Origin: Parachlamydiales bacterium
GTDB taxonomy: Bacteria; Chlamydiota; Chlamydiia; Chlamydiales; Rhabdochlamydiaceae
Assembly: GCA_020053915.1 (NCBI GenBank)
Contig: JAGVMG010000014.1
Coordinates: 1-64,000 of the forward strand
Reading direction: 5' to 3'
DNA length: 64,000 bases
Shown here: one piece after another, positions 32,927 to 42,190 of the stretch
Position numbering within the stretch: the first letter of the stretch is position 1
Layout of the letters: every line of letters starts with the position of its first letter
Translations under genes and position numbers: made by a program
The notes under the pieces: model-generated
The model's database searches: none
Told to the model about the DNA's origin: nothing
What the model saw: only the letters and a program-made list of their open reading frames with translations

Positions 32927-35080
32927 ATGCGAGGATATGCGATCGGAGTTCTTCTCCTCTTTTTTCAATGTTGTTTGAGTGCAGAAAACCGCTTATTAGA
33001 ATCTGATTACTTCAAAAAACTTCCTAAAGCCGAACTCCATATCCATCTCGGCGGGGCGTATCCCTTAGATTATCTTCTCTCAATCGCCACAGAGGAACAG
33101 GGAAACGAGCTCAAAACCACCCTCAATTTAATTAAAGAACGGGTCGCTTACCACGACGTTTTTACATGCTTTAACATCATAGCGCACATTGTCAACTCCA
33201 CTGATAAAGTCCAACATGGGGTTGAGGCTCTTTACACCTCACTGCAAGAGGATGGTGTGATTTATGCCGAAATACGTACAGGTCTAAAAAACTTACAATC
33301 CCCAAATAACAGCAGTCTCTTTACTGGATATGAGGAATACCTCAAAGCTGTTCTCACCGGAATCCAAAATAAGAGCTCCGATCAATTCCAAGCTAAGTTG
33401 CTTTTGAGCCTTCAAAGAAGCTCTTCTCTTGAAATGGCGCGAACCACTGTCGATTTAGCGATCAAATATCAACATCTTGGCGTAGTGGGTATTGATATTT
33501 CAGGAGATTCATCCCTGGGGCAAATCGGCACAATTTTTTCAGAGCTCATGCGCGCAAAAGCAAATGGCCTATCCCTTGCTCTTCATATCGGTGAATCGCC
33601 AGATGAAAGTGAACAACTCTACTTACTTGAAACTCTTCGTCCCGAGCGCATAGGCCACGGCGTTCATCTTTCTCCAGATGCGCGCGATTGGATATTAAAA
33701 CAGAAAATCCCTCTAGAAGTTTGCTTAACTAGCAGTGTTCTCGTGGAAATGATCTCTGATTTTAGAGAACACCCTGGGATTGCATACTTTTCCCAAGGCC
33801 ATCCCATTGTTCTATGCACAGACGATCCGCTTCTTTTTTCAACCACGCTTTCCCAAGAATTGATGCTTGCGCATCAGTCGGGAGGGCTGTCTCTTGAAGA
33901 TATTGAAAAAATCACTGAAGGCTCTTTTAACCATGCATTAAAAGCCGTTCCAGATGCATCAAGTATTGAGTCTACGTTCTACTCAAACCCCGGCTCAACG
34001 ATGGCAAATCTAATTATTCCCCCTCCTGAATTGCACCATTGTGTTGGAATTATCTGCAACGGTGAGATTGAGTTATCTCAAACACTAAAAGACCGGTTCG
34101 GAAAATGCTTATACCGCATTGGGGTCGATGGAGGATTAAATCATTGTTATAAATTAGAGGTTAACCCCGATTGGATCGTGGGAGATTTCGATTCGGTTGA
34201 ACCTGAGATTTTACAATACTATCAAACAAGCACAGAAGCTAAATCCCTTCCTCGCGCTAAAGACTGCACCGATTTAGAAGCTGCCATCGAAAAAGCAATA
34301 AGTGTTTCCGGTGACTCTCAAGTGGTTGTTTGGGGCGGGTTAGGAGGCCGGATCGACCACACACTGAGCAATATTTTTCTCCTTTTTAGGCATCCCGCTC
34401 AGCTCTTTTTAGAATCGGAAAACCAAGTCTTATTTGCTGTCTGTGAAACAAACGGAGAAGTGAAAATTTCCCATGCTAGCTGCCGTTCACTTATCTTGTT
34501 TCCCCTAAACGGAGCTGCAAAAGATATTTCCTTGAATGGCCAGAAAATCCCTTTGATCGATAAAAACAAACCTCACATTACTCCTTTTGATCAAATCGAC
34601 ACCCTTAGCATCGGCTCTGGACAACTTCTAGTCATTCTCGATGAGCGTTCTCTTTCCCCTGAAGATACGTTGCCATACCTGGATCTTCCTATGAACTTCT
34701 CTCTCTCCCAGCCTCTAACGCATATTTTAGAATCCATACGAGAGCAATCTCTCAATTTTAAGACGATGCAGTTGTATTCCGATCGGGAGCGGATCTTCAA
34801 CATTCAACCCGCATCGGGCACGATGACTTTTACGAGCAAACGAGGACAGACTATTTCGCTGATTCCCTTTCATGGAGCTGCAACCGGCATTAAAACGCAG
34901 GGCTTAAAGTGGGAGCTTGGAGAAGAGACATTAGACAGATTAGACCACAATTTTGTCGGCATCTCGAATGTCTCGATGGGAGAGAGTTACACAGTGAGCG
35001 TAGGCGAGGGAGAACTCTTATGCATCGTCAATGAAGATTTAATCGACGAAGAGATGGCAGATACAGAAATTCCCCATTAG
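32927..35080 (+). CDS. Adenosine deaminase-like / thiamine pyrophosphokinase fusion with signal peptide
   Basis: 717 residues. Residues 1-19 form a signal peptide (MRGYAIGVLLLFFQCCLSA). The ADA-like domain (~28-350) has HIHLGG, ALHIGES (catalytic E), ERIGHGVHL and CTDDP. The thiamine pyrophosphokinase (TPK) catalytic domain (~372-500) has GVDGGLNH, VGDFDSVEPE, AKDCTDLE and GGLGGRIDHTLSN. Two thiamine-binding-type beta domains follow: a diverged one (~515-580) and a good one (~640-702, SLIPFHGAATGIKTQGLKW, GISN). TPK uses ATP to make thiamine diphosphate. AGAGAGG precedes ATG 32927; in-frame ATG 32906 would add 7 residues. Neighbouring carrier and transketolase genes follow within 11 bp. I know of no standard protein with this domain order. 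Confidence 0.88.
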   Translation: MRGYAIGVLLLFFQCCLSAENRLLESDYFKKLPKAELHIHLGGAYPLDYLLSIATEEQGNELKTTLNLIKERVAYHDVFTCFNIIAHIVNSTDKVQHGVEALYTSLQEDGVIYAEIRTGLKNLQSPNNSSLFTGYEEYLKAVLTGIQNKSSDQFQAKLLLSLQRSSSLEMARTTVDLAIKYQHLGVVGIDISGDSSLGQIGTIFSELMRAKANGLSLALHIGESPDESEQLYLLETLRPERIGHGVHLSPDARDWILKQKIPLEVCLTSSVLVEMISDFREHPGIAYFSQGHPIVLCTDDPLLFSTTLSQELMLAHQSGGLSLEDIEKITEGSFNHALKAVPDASSIESTFYSNPGSTMANLIIPPPELHHCVGIICNGEIELSQTLKDRFGKCLYRIGVDGGLNHCYKLEVNPDWIVGDFDSVEPEILQYYQTSTEAKSLPRAKDCTDLEAAIEKAISVSGDSQVVVWGGLGGRIDHTLSNIFLLFRHPAQLFLESENQVLFAVCETNGEVKISHASCRSLILFPLNGAAKDISLNGQKIPLIDKNKPHITPFDQIDTLSIGSGQLLVILDERSLSPEDTLPYLDLPMNFSLSQPLTHILESIREQSLNFKTMQLYSDRERIFNIQPASGTMTFTSKRGQTISLIPFHGAATGIKTQGLKWELGEETLDRLDHNFVGISNVSMGESYTVSVGEGELLCIVNEDLIDEEMADTEIPH

Positions 35081-35091
35081 GGAGTTGAATC

Positions 35092-35955
35092 ATGTTCGAT
35101 TATATTCAGGAAAGATTCGGAAAATATATCGAAGCGAGCCTCGTTGGGGCTGCACGCGGCTTGCTCGCCCTTCCCATTGAGCACCCTTTAGATGTCGTGA
35201 AAACAACCGCGCAAGCGCATCCCGAGATCACCTCCTCCTTGGAGTTAGCGCGCAAAGTCTATGCGAGAGAGGGCATCCGAGGGTTTTATAAAGGCGCACT
35301 TCCCAATGGCGCTCGCCTAGCCCTTAAGCAATCGTATCGCTATCCGATGATGCTATCTTTCCCTAAGTTATACGAAGGATTCTTTCCGGTAGCTTTTCAA
35401 GAAGCCCTGCCCGATGCAGTCCCGACTGCCACCGCGATTTCGATCTCAACGTTCGAGTCTTGGATCATCTGCCCTTTTGAACGGGGCAAAGTCGTTTTAA
35501 TGACAAGTGAGGGGAAAAAACTCCTCCGGCAATTCTTCGCTCGAAACCAAGGCCATCTGCGACAAGAACTTTTCCGAGGCGTCCTTGCAGTTTATGCGCG
35601 ACAACTGGCGAGCTGGGGAAGTTTTCTCGTCACAGATAAACGGGTTAAAACCTGGGAACGCAAACGCACGCAAACAGAACAGCTTTCGTTGTGCTCCTTG
35701 ATGTGGATCAGTTTCGTAGTCGGTGCAATCAATACCGCCGTTAACATCCCGTTTGATACGGCAAAAACTCAGCTCCAAAAAAAAGATCCACTTCTCAATG
35801 AAACCTTACGAAGCACTCTGAAAAAAATTTACCGCGCGCACGGAGTTCATGGACTCTATGCAGGGTGGAGACCGCGCATGATCCAATATATGCTCCATGC
35901 CGTGTTTACCGTATCCCTTCTCGAACACTTGGAACAATCCTGGAAACACAAATGA
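35092..35955 (+). CDS. Mitochondrial carrier family (SLC25) protein
   Basis: 287 residues in three ~95-residue repeats, each carrying the PX(D/E)XX(K/R) signature: P32-L-D-V-V-K37, P128-F-E-R-G-K133 and P220-F-D-T-A-K225. EGIRGFYKGALP after repeat 1 and GVHGLYAGWRPRMIQY after repeat 3 are the second-half motifs. Six TM helices are expected. The family is eukaryotic; rare bacterial members include the Legionella effector LncP. GGGAG lies 8 bases upstream of the ATG. It overlaps transketolase by 4 bp and follows the TPK fusion by 11 bp, so thiamine diphosphate (as for SLC25A19) is an attractive but unproven substrate; delivery to host mitochondria is the main alternative. Confidence 0.9.
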   Translation: MFDYIQERFGKYIEASLVGAARGLLALPIEHPLDVVKTTAQAHPEITSSLELARKVYAREGIRGFYKGALPNGARLALKQSYRYPMMLSFPKLYEGFFPVAFQEALPDAVPTATAISISTFESWIICPFERGKVVLMTSEGKKLLRQFFARNQGHLRQELFRGVLAVYARQLASWGSFLVTDKRVKTWERKRTQTEQLSLCSLMWISFVVGAINTAVNIPFDTAKTQLQKKDPLLNETLRSTLKKIYRAHGVHGLYAGWRPRMIQYMLHAVFTVSLLEHLEQSWKHK

Positions 35956-37949
35956 CAGCAACTCACACTCCGCTCTCTCTTACAAGCATTCTATCTCACA
36001 TCGCCAATACCATCCGGGGTCTCACCATGGATGCGGTCGAACAAGCGGGATCGGGACATGCAGGCACGCCCATGGGATGCGCGGAGATAGGGGCCTATCT
36101 TTACGGCTATTTTCTAAAACATCACCCCCGGCATCCTGACTTTCCAAATCGAGATCGTTTTATCCTCTCAGCCGGACACGCTTCGATGCTGCAGTATGCC
36201 TGTTTACACCTTTCAGGCTATTCGATGACCCTTGACGATCTCAAAAGATTTCGCCAGCTCAACTCGATCACCCCGAGCCATCCGCAGTATGGATTAACGC
36301 CCGGTGTGGAAACGACAACAGGTTTAGATGGACAAGGAATTGGCCATGGCGTGGGACAAGCGTTAGGATTAAAACTGCTCGGAGCCAAGTTTAACCGCGG
36401 TCCCTTTTCACTCTATGATGGAAAAGTGATCATCCTCGCTGGCGATGGGTGTTTCATGGAAGGGATCTGTCATGAGGCATGCGCGCTAGCAGGACACCTA
36501 AAATTAAATAACCTGATCTTGATTTACGACCGCAATCAAACGTGTCTTGATGGATATGTGTCAGAGAGCTGCTCGGAAGATACGAAAAAACGGTTTGAAG
36601 CGTATGGATGGGATGTCAAAGAAGTAGACGGACATGACCTCGATGCGCTGCACGATGCACTCTCTCCATTGAGACAGGAGCAGCATCGCCCCGTATTAAT
36701 CATTGCCGATACGATTATCGGAAAAGGCGCGCCCACACTTGCAGGCTCTTATCTTGTCCATAATGAGCCCTTAGAAAAACAAGAGCGTCACCATGCAAAA
36801 GAAGCTTTAGGGCTCTCTTCTGAAGAGTTTGCAGTCCCCCAAGAAATCAGAGCTTTTTTTGATCAGAAATTAGTCTCTGCAGAAAACAACAAAGCAGAGT
36901 GGGATCAGAGCTTTGCTCTGTGGGCCAATACCTATCCTGAGCTCCACGCTGAATTTGAAAAGATGACCACAAAAAGCCTTCCCAATGATTTAGAGAAGCT
37001 ACTAGCGCAACTGCCCCTTCCGAACGTCATCTCGGGAAGAAAAGCCTCTCACGCTGTCGTAAACTTCCTCGCAGAAAAACTCTCCAGACTTTATGGAGGT
37101 TCAGCAGATCTCGCCCGCTCCGACATGACCCATTTTGATGCGCATCCCGTAGTTCTTCCCGATCGTTTCGAGGGAAGAAACATCAAATACGGCGTGCGCG
37201 AATTTGCCATGGCAACGCTTGCAATCGGCATGGCGCAAACTCAAATGATTATCCCGTTTATTGGGACATTTTTAGCATTTTCAGACTACATGCTCAGCGC
37301 AATTCGAATGGCTGCACTCATGCGTCTTCCCATCCTCTATCAACTCACCCATGATTCAATCTTTATCGGGCAAGACGGACCCACCCACCAACCGATCGAA
37401 CAGCTCGCCCACTTAAGAGCGATCCCCCATCTCCAAGTGATCCGTCCAGCTGACGCCAACGAAGTGAAACAAGCCTGGCTTGCCGCCTTAAACTATGCGG
37501 GGCCAACGGCTCTTGTCCTTTCTAGACAAGCACTTCCCGCCTGCGCAGGAACGAACCAACCCTTTGCGGAAGGAATGGGGCGAGGCGCGTATATTCTGAA
37601 AGATGCAGACAAGCCACTGGATTTCACCCTCATCGCTACAGGCTCCGAGGTCTCATTGGCGCTGTCTGTTGCAGAGGCACTAAGCTCTCAAGAATATGCT
37701 GTGCGCGTGATCTCTATGCCTTGCTGGCAACTCTTTGACGCTCAACCTGAGACATACAAAAAAAGCCTTTTAGGCAATGATTCTGGAAAGCGGATCAGCA
37801 TTGAAGCTGCTGCTTCTTTAGGCTGGCACAAGTACATCCTCGATGGAAAAGCCATTGCCATCGATACGTTTGGCAAGTCGGCTCTCCCAAAAGATCTCGC
37901 TCAAGAGTTTGGATTCGTTGTTGACAGCATAATTAAAGAAATTATTTAA
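35952..37949 (+). CDS. tkt: Transketolase
   Basis: TPP- and Mg-dependent enzyme of the pentose phosphate pathway, 665 residues as usual. AGSGHAGTPMGCAE, DGQGIGHGVGQALG, the TPP motif GDGCFMEGICHEAC ending in N, and the pyrimidine-domain block FIGTFLAFSDYML followed by HDSIFIGQDGPTHQP are all present. The start at 35952 makes an ATGA overlap with the SLC25 gene; a longer in-frame start at 35865 is unlikely. Translational coupling to the carrier and TPK genes suggests a shared need for TPP. Confidence 0.96.
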   Translation: MTATHTPLSLTSILSHIANTIRGLTMDAVEQAGSGHAGTPMGCAEIGAYLYGYFLKHHPRHPDFPNRDRFILSAGHASMLQYACLHLSGYSMTLDDLKRFRQLNSITPSHPQYGLTPGVETTTGLDGQGIGHGVGQALGLKLLGAKFNRGPFSLYDGKVIILAGDGCFMEGICHEACALAGHLKLNNLILIYDRNQTCLDGYVSESCSEDTKKRFEAYGWDVKEVDGHDLDALHDALSPLRQEQHRPVLIIADTIIGKGAPTLAGSYLVHNEPLEKQERHHAKEALGLSSEEFAVPQEIRAFFDQKLVSAENNKAEWDQSFALWANTYPELHAEFEKMTTKSLPNDLEKLLAQLPLPNVISGRKASHAVVNFLAEKLSRLYGGSADLARSDMTHFDAHPVVLPDRFEGRNIKYGVREFAMATLAIGMAQTQMIIPFIGTFLAFSDYMLSAIRMAALMRLPILYQLTHDSIFIGQDGPTHQPIEQLAHLRAIPHLQVIRPADANEVKQAWLAALNYAGPTALVLSRQALPACAGTNQPFAEGMGRGAYILKDADKPLDFTLIATGSEVSLALSVAEALSSQEYAVRVISMPCWQLFDAQPETYKKSLLGNDSGKRISIEAAASLGWHKYILDGKAIAIDTFGKSALPKDLAQEFGFVVDSIIKEII

Positions 37950-38162
37950 AATCTACAGCTTTAAGTAATAACTCACACGAATGATCTAAATTATAACATA
38001 TTATAAATCAATAACTTACACCAAAATAAACATTTACATTAAAAACATTAAGTCAAACAAATTAAACATTGATATTAACATATAAAAACAACTATAATGT
38101 TATACGACTTCAGAATAAAACCAAAGACGATTATAATTATTTTAATTTTAAAAAGAGGCATT

Positions 38163-39497
38163 ATGGCTAGCTCATCTAGTATTCCATCAACAGATAGTTT
38201 ATTAACAATTACAACTTCATCATCCACCCTACCTGTCAGTCGTCCACTGCAGCTATCAGATCAAGGTAGTAAAGTTGGATTTGTAGGTTACGAGAACACC
38301 AATAATTATGGCCTAGATGGTAGCCATTTTACTCTTGGATTTCACAGATCCACGTCGGGAATGGATGCACTTGTTCGAGCCTTCTTAGGCGGTATTCTTC
38401 CAAATGCACCAGAAGCAAAATTAACGTCATCTGTGACAATCGAAGAAGCGACTCAACTCGCAACATCAATCATTGACCGTTTTCATGTTCCCGTCACGAT
38501 CGTTAAAACTTTGGGCTCAAGTAAGTCCTCTGATTATGTTGTCACTGCGATTCAAATTCACGATATGCGTCAGATCAGGTCGATTCTTCACTTCGTATAT
38601 GAACAGGGTTTCCTTCCCCAACCCGATGGAACAATTTGGCCCGTTGGTTATATCGCTCCCCAAGATATAGATGTTTTAGATCTTCTGTGTAATGAAATTG
38701 AGACAACAATTAGTCATCATGATTCTTTAGTCTCAGAAATCACACCCGCTCAAGTTGAACTCCTCCGCGAATTCAGCGAGGCTGCGATCAATGGCATTAT
38801 TGACACCTGTGCCACCATCGAAAACGGAACACAATTACGTGAGTGGAGCCCAGAAATGCAAGAGCCCATCGACCAAAAAATGTTGGCTCTCTCTCTTCTT
38901 ATCCAATGCTGCCAATCCGATTTAGATCAAACATTTGGAGAAAAGGTTCACGTCATTGGCTTTACTGAAGACTACCAACCTACTGAAACTCAGAAGCAAG
39001 GAGAGGTCCTTCAAGATATTTATAACGGAAACTCTAAACTCGAAGCCGCATTTGGAAAGGTTGGAGTTGGAGTGCCTACTTTACAACAACAAAGATTAGC
39101 TCTCATCCAATTCATCGTCGAAAAAGTCTCTGAGCGCTTTGGGACAGGGACGCTCATCGATGAAAAAACAGCAGCCACTGTTGCGTCTTTAGGAATAAAT
39201 CCTCAGATTCTCATTCCCATGGCCGCAAGACTGTTTGCAGAAGGTTATGAGTTAGATGCACTTCCCTACTGCTTTAGTGAAGAGGAAGGATCGACTATGC
39301 AAACAAATCCTTTTACAGGCGTCATTGATGGCTTAAAAGGAGAGTTTGGAGAAGAAAGTTTTTACGGTTTTAATGCAAAACACAAATGGAACACACCCGA
39401 AGGAAAAACATTAGAAGGGGATGCCGCTCGTATGCGTTTTGCGGAAATTCATGCTGAAATCGAAAGCTCCATTGCCAGTTCAACTTCGAGAGCATAA
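38163..39497 (+). CDS. Hypothetical Ser/Thr-rich-start protein, candidate effector
   Basis: 444 residues, start at 38163 after AGAGGC. The N-terminus MASSSSIPSTDSLLTITTSS is Ser/Thr-rich and non-hydrophobic, as in many type III substrates, and resembles the starts of the kinase-like proteins at 57518 and 58961. The rest looks like a folded soluble protein with several helical segments (e.g. ITPAQVELLREFSEAAINGI) and no TM helix. No domain recognised. The 5' flank (37950-38162) is very AT-rich and no gene was seen there. Confidence 0.6.
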   Translation: MASSSSIPSTDSLLTITTSSSTLPVSRPLQLSDQGSKVGFVGYENTNNYGLDGSHFTLGFHRSTSGMDALVRAFLGGILPNAPEAKLTSSVTIEEATQLATSIIDRFHVPVTIVKTLGSSKSSDYVVTAIQIHDMRQIRSILHFVYEQGFLPQPDGTIWPVGYIAPQDIDVLDLLCNEIETTISHHDSLVSEITPAQVELLREFSEAAINGIIDTCATIENGTQLREWSPEMQEPIDQKMLALSLLIQCCQSDLDQTFGEKVHVIGFTEDYQPTETQKQGEVLQDIYNGNSKLEAAFGKVGVGVPTLQQQRLALIQFIVEKVSERFGTGTLIDEKTAATVASLGINPQILIPMAARLFAEGYELDALPYCFSEEEGSTMQTNPFTGVIDGLKGEFGEESFYGFNAKHKWNTPEGKTLEGDAARMRFAEIHAEIESSIASSTSRA

Positions 39498-39511
39498 CGT
39501 TTTTTTTCTAG

Positions 39512-39536
39512 AGAGCCTGTCTTTAAGGCAGGCTCT
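39512..39536. terminator. Hairpin between convergent genes
   Basis: AGAGCCTG (39512-39519) and CAGGCTCT (39529-39536) form an 8-bp stem just after the 444-residue ORF; its last bases overlap the stop of the minus-strand dioxygenase. T-run lies before the stem on the plus strand. Confidence 0.5.
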
Positions 39537-40566
39537 ACTTAACAAGCCTTCGAATTTTAGCTTTTGTTTTATGTGGCAGCTGAATCCCGATCGGAACATC
39601 GCTCAATGGCCCTGTTTCTACTTCATCAATCGCGGCATAAGGTTGGTACTGGCTCATCGCCTGGGCGAGACTGGACTGGGAACCAAAATGGGGAACGGCC
39701 TCATCTTGGAGCGTCTCCATCGGCGTGGAGAGAGATTCGTCTTGTACCCACACTCTGCGAAATAAGCGTTCTCCTTTCACCTCTGTTCTTCCGTGAAGAA
39801 GACGATAATTGTCCATGATGAGGATCTCTTTCTCTTTGAGGAGAAGAAACGTGGCAAATAGGGGATTTAGCACATAGTGTTGATTGAACAAGTTGACGTC
39901 GTTTTTTGCCCAAGAAGGCACATGCAAATCCTTGTCATAACTGAAACGCACGGAATAATTACCTGAGGGCAGCTCTCGAAAAACAGGCTGATCCATAAGG
40001 AGCCGATTTTCCCGACAAATACTCATGCAGTTGCGAGAAAAAAGCGTTGAAATAAGCGAAGGATGGTGTCTAACCATAGAGGGCAACATTTTTTCAGCAT
40101 CTACAATAAAATTCACCCCGCCCTCTTCTGCTGGCTTAACGCATTGCAAACCGATGATTTTAGGAGGGGCAATGCGCAACGTTTGATCTTGAGAACGAGC
40201 AAGACCCTCTAAGTAATGACCATCTGTATGCGCGACAAAATGCAAATCGGAATTCACCTGCTGCTTTGAGCTATTTTCAGTATTGCTCTGGATCTCCACG
40301 ATCCCATCTTGAGGAGAACGCACGTGACCTTGGATTCTTCCAAAAAGTTGCGCTACACTCTTGAGAACCTCTTTATCCGAAGAAGGGCCCGATAACAGAA
40401 GATATCCCTGATGACGAATACGCGTGCGGATCAAAGGCGTTTGATTGATCAACTCCTCCACCCGCTCAAACCGAATGGCAGGCATGACTTGAGTTACTGC
40501 AGTGTACAAAGGACAAAGAGGTTGAGCAGAGGCAAAACAATGGGATTTTAAGATATTTCCAAGCAT
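39535..40566 (-). CDS. TauD/TfdA-like Fe(II)/2-oxoglutarate dioxygenase (HxD type)
   Basis: 343 residues. H-T-D in HFVAHTDGHYLEG is the proximal metal motif, and DNYRLLHGRTEVKGERLFRR contains the distal histidine and 2OG-binding arginine. Also present: GRIQGHVRSPQDGIVEIQ, the usual strand before the metal site. It differs from the HxE-type enzyme at 15623-16618, so the two are not recent duplicates. Divergent from the cyclase-family gene. Substrate unknown. Confidence 0.82.
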   Translation of the reverse strand: MLGNILKSHCFASAQPLCPLYTAVTQVMPAIRFERVEELINQTPLIRTRIRHQGYLLLSGPSSDKEVLKSVAQLFGRIQGHVRSPQDGIVEIQSNTENSSKQQVNSDLHFVAHTDGHYLEGLARSQDQTLRIAPPKIIGLQCVKPAEEGGVNFIVDAEKMLPSMVRHHPSLISTLFSRNCMSICRENRLLMDQPVFRELPSGNYSVRFSYDKDLHVPSWAKNDVNLFNQHYVLNPLFATFLLLKEKEILIMDNYRLLHGRTEVKGERLFRRVWVQDESLSTPMETLQDEAVPHFGSQSSLAQAMSQYQPYAAIDEVETGPLSDVPIGIQLPHKTKAKIRRLVK

Positions 40567-40660
40567 AAAAACCCTCTTATCGGCATCGTTTGAAGAGCAA
40601 AAAAATAAGAAGAAAGTCTATCCCAACTCCTAATGAAATTCAAAGGATTAAAGATCCAGC

Positions 40661-41383
40661 ATGGCCGTAAAAAAGCCCTGCGGATACAATAGATACATGC
40701 TGCTTGATCACTTTAAACTCATCGACCTCACACAACCTCTGACCGCTAAATCTCCCACCTGGAATGGGTCGTGTGGCTTTTGTTTAGAGATCAAAAAAGA
40801 CTACGACAAAATGTTTCGCGTGCACCAAATCAAAATGCATGCCGGTATTGGCACGCATTTAGATGCGCCCTCCCATCGCTTTGAAGGGGGAAGATCCATT
40901 GCAGAGATTCCTTTGGAGCAGCTCATTGCGCCAACGTGTGTGATCGATGTGTCTCATAAAGCGCATGCTGATTATGCAATTTCTGCAGAAGACGTCTTGG
41001 AGTATGAGACTGCCCATGGACTGATTCCTCAAGGCTCGCTTGTGATCGGGTTCACAGGCTGGAGTCGGTTTTGGAACGATCCCCAAAAATACCGCAATGT
41101 CGATCCTGCAGGACAAATGCATTTTCCCGCTTTTTCAAAGCAAGCGGCAGAGCTTTTGCTCCAGAGAAAAATTGCGGGAATTGCCATAGACACCTTGTCT
41201 CCCGATTGCTTAGACCACACTTATCCCGTTCATGAGATCCTTTTGGGAGCCAACATCATTATCATCGAAAATATCGCAGACTGCTCCAGCATCCCGGCAA
41301 GAGGAGCTTATATGATCGCCCTTCCGTTGATGGCAGAGAGCACTGAATCCCCTTTGCGTGTTGTCGCTTTAGTGCCAGCTTAA
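40661..41383 (+). CDS. Cyclase/kynurenine-formamidase-like metal-dependent hydrolase
   Basis: 240 residues with the family metal motif H-x-G-T-H-x-D-x-P-x-H (KMHAGIGTHLDAPSHRF), plus GSLVIGFTGWSRFW and IAGIAIDTLSPD. Members hydrolyse N-formylkynurenine, isatin or similar amides/lactones with Mn or Zn. Start uncertain: ATG 40661 or ATG 40697 (MLLDHFKLIDLTQPL, which matches family beginnings). Pathway role not evident; it is divergent from a TfdA-like dioxygenase. Confidence 0.82.
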   Translation: MAVKKPCGYNRYMLLDHFKLIDLTQPLTAKSPTWNGSCGFCLEIKKDYDKMFRVHQIKMHAGIGTHLDAPSHRFEGGRSIAEIPLEQLIAPTCVIDVSHKAHADYAISAEDVLEYETAHGLIPQGSLVIGFTGWSRFWNDPQKYRNVDPAGQMHFPAFSKQAAELLLQRKIAGIAIDTLSPDCLDHTYPVHEILLGANIIIIENIADCSSIPARGAYMIALPLMAESTESPLRVVALVPA

Positions 41384-41446
41384 ATTTAATTTTTAATATA
41401 TTCTAATAATCTGTATCCACTAAGAAACCCCTAGTGGAATCAGCAC

Positions 41447-42190
41447 ATGCGCGCCTCTCTTAAATCTATCTGTGTTGCAAGCTTGACGCTAGCCTTAGGC
41501 TATCTCGCAGGTTATTCCACGTCTAAAGAATCCGCACCCTCTCAAGATTTCTCATTTTTGCCCACTTCAGAATGGATCATCGAAAGAGAACCTTACACTC
41601 TGGCTTATGATGGAAGAAGTAAGCAAGCGCTCTTTGTCTATGAGAAACTCACTTCTGCCTGTGCGGAAGGTGGTGCTGAGCGCAGCTCCTGTCATTTCAA
41701 ACAAGATCCACAGATCCCCGCCTCTTTACGCTCTACGCATGAAGATTATACGGGCTCAGGATTTGATCGCGGGCACTTGTGTCCTGCTGCCGACGCTAGT
41801 TCGAGCCAAGAGGGAATGAAAGAAACATTTTATCTTTCCAATATCTCACCGCAATCCCCTTCCTTTAATCGGGGGTATTGGCAAAAGCTAGAAGCCCACG
41901 TACGTACGCTCGCAGTAAAATTAGGATCCATTCATGTGTATACGGGAGGTCTTTACCTCCCTCGTCAAGAGAGCAATGGAAAGCGGTTCGTTAAGTATCA
42001 AGTAATCGGGAGCAATGATGTCGCCGTTCCCACTCACTACTTTAAGGTTGCGCTAGGAGATCAGGGAAACTTGCTTGAGGCTTACATTTTACCCAATGAA
42101 CAGATTGCAGCGGACATCCCCTTAGCACAATTTCACACGACGCTCGAGAAGGTGGAAAAAGCTGCAGGGATCATTTTTTCGCTGCATTGA
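41447..42190 (+). CDS. Exported DNA/RNA non-specific endonuclease (NUC1/EndoG-like)
   Basis: 247 residues with an N-terminal TM/signal segment (~10-25). The catalytic DRGH motif is in GSGFDRGHLCPAAD, followed by YLSNISPQSPSFNRGYW with the metal-binding asparagine, and HVYTGGLYLP. This is the beta-beta-alpha-metal family of Serratia nuclease and mitochondrial EndoG. It probably degrades extracellular or host nucleic acid. Its 3' end overlaps the convergent DUF2231 gene by 20 bp. Confidence 0.92.
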   Translation: MRASLKSICVASLTLALGYLAGYSTSKESAPSQDFSFLPTSEWIIEREPYTLAYDGRSKQALFVYEKLTSACAEGGAERSSCHFKQDPQIPASLRSTHEDYTGSGFDRGHLCPAADASSSQEGMKETFYLSNISPQSPSFNRGYWQKLEAHVRTLAVKLGSIHVYTGGLYLPRQESNGKRFVKYQVIGSNDVAVPTHYFKVALGDQGNLLEAYILPNEQIAADIPLAQFHTTLEKVEKAAGIIFSLH

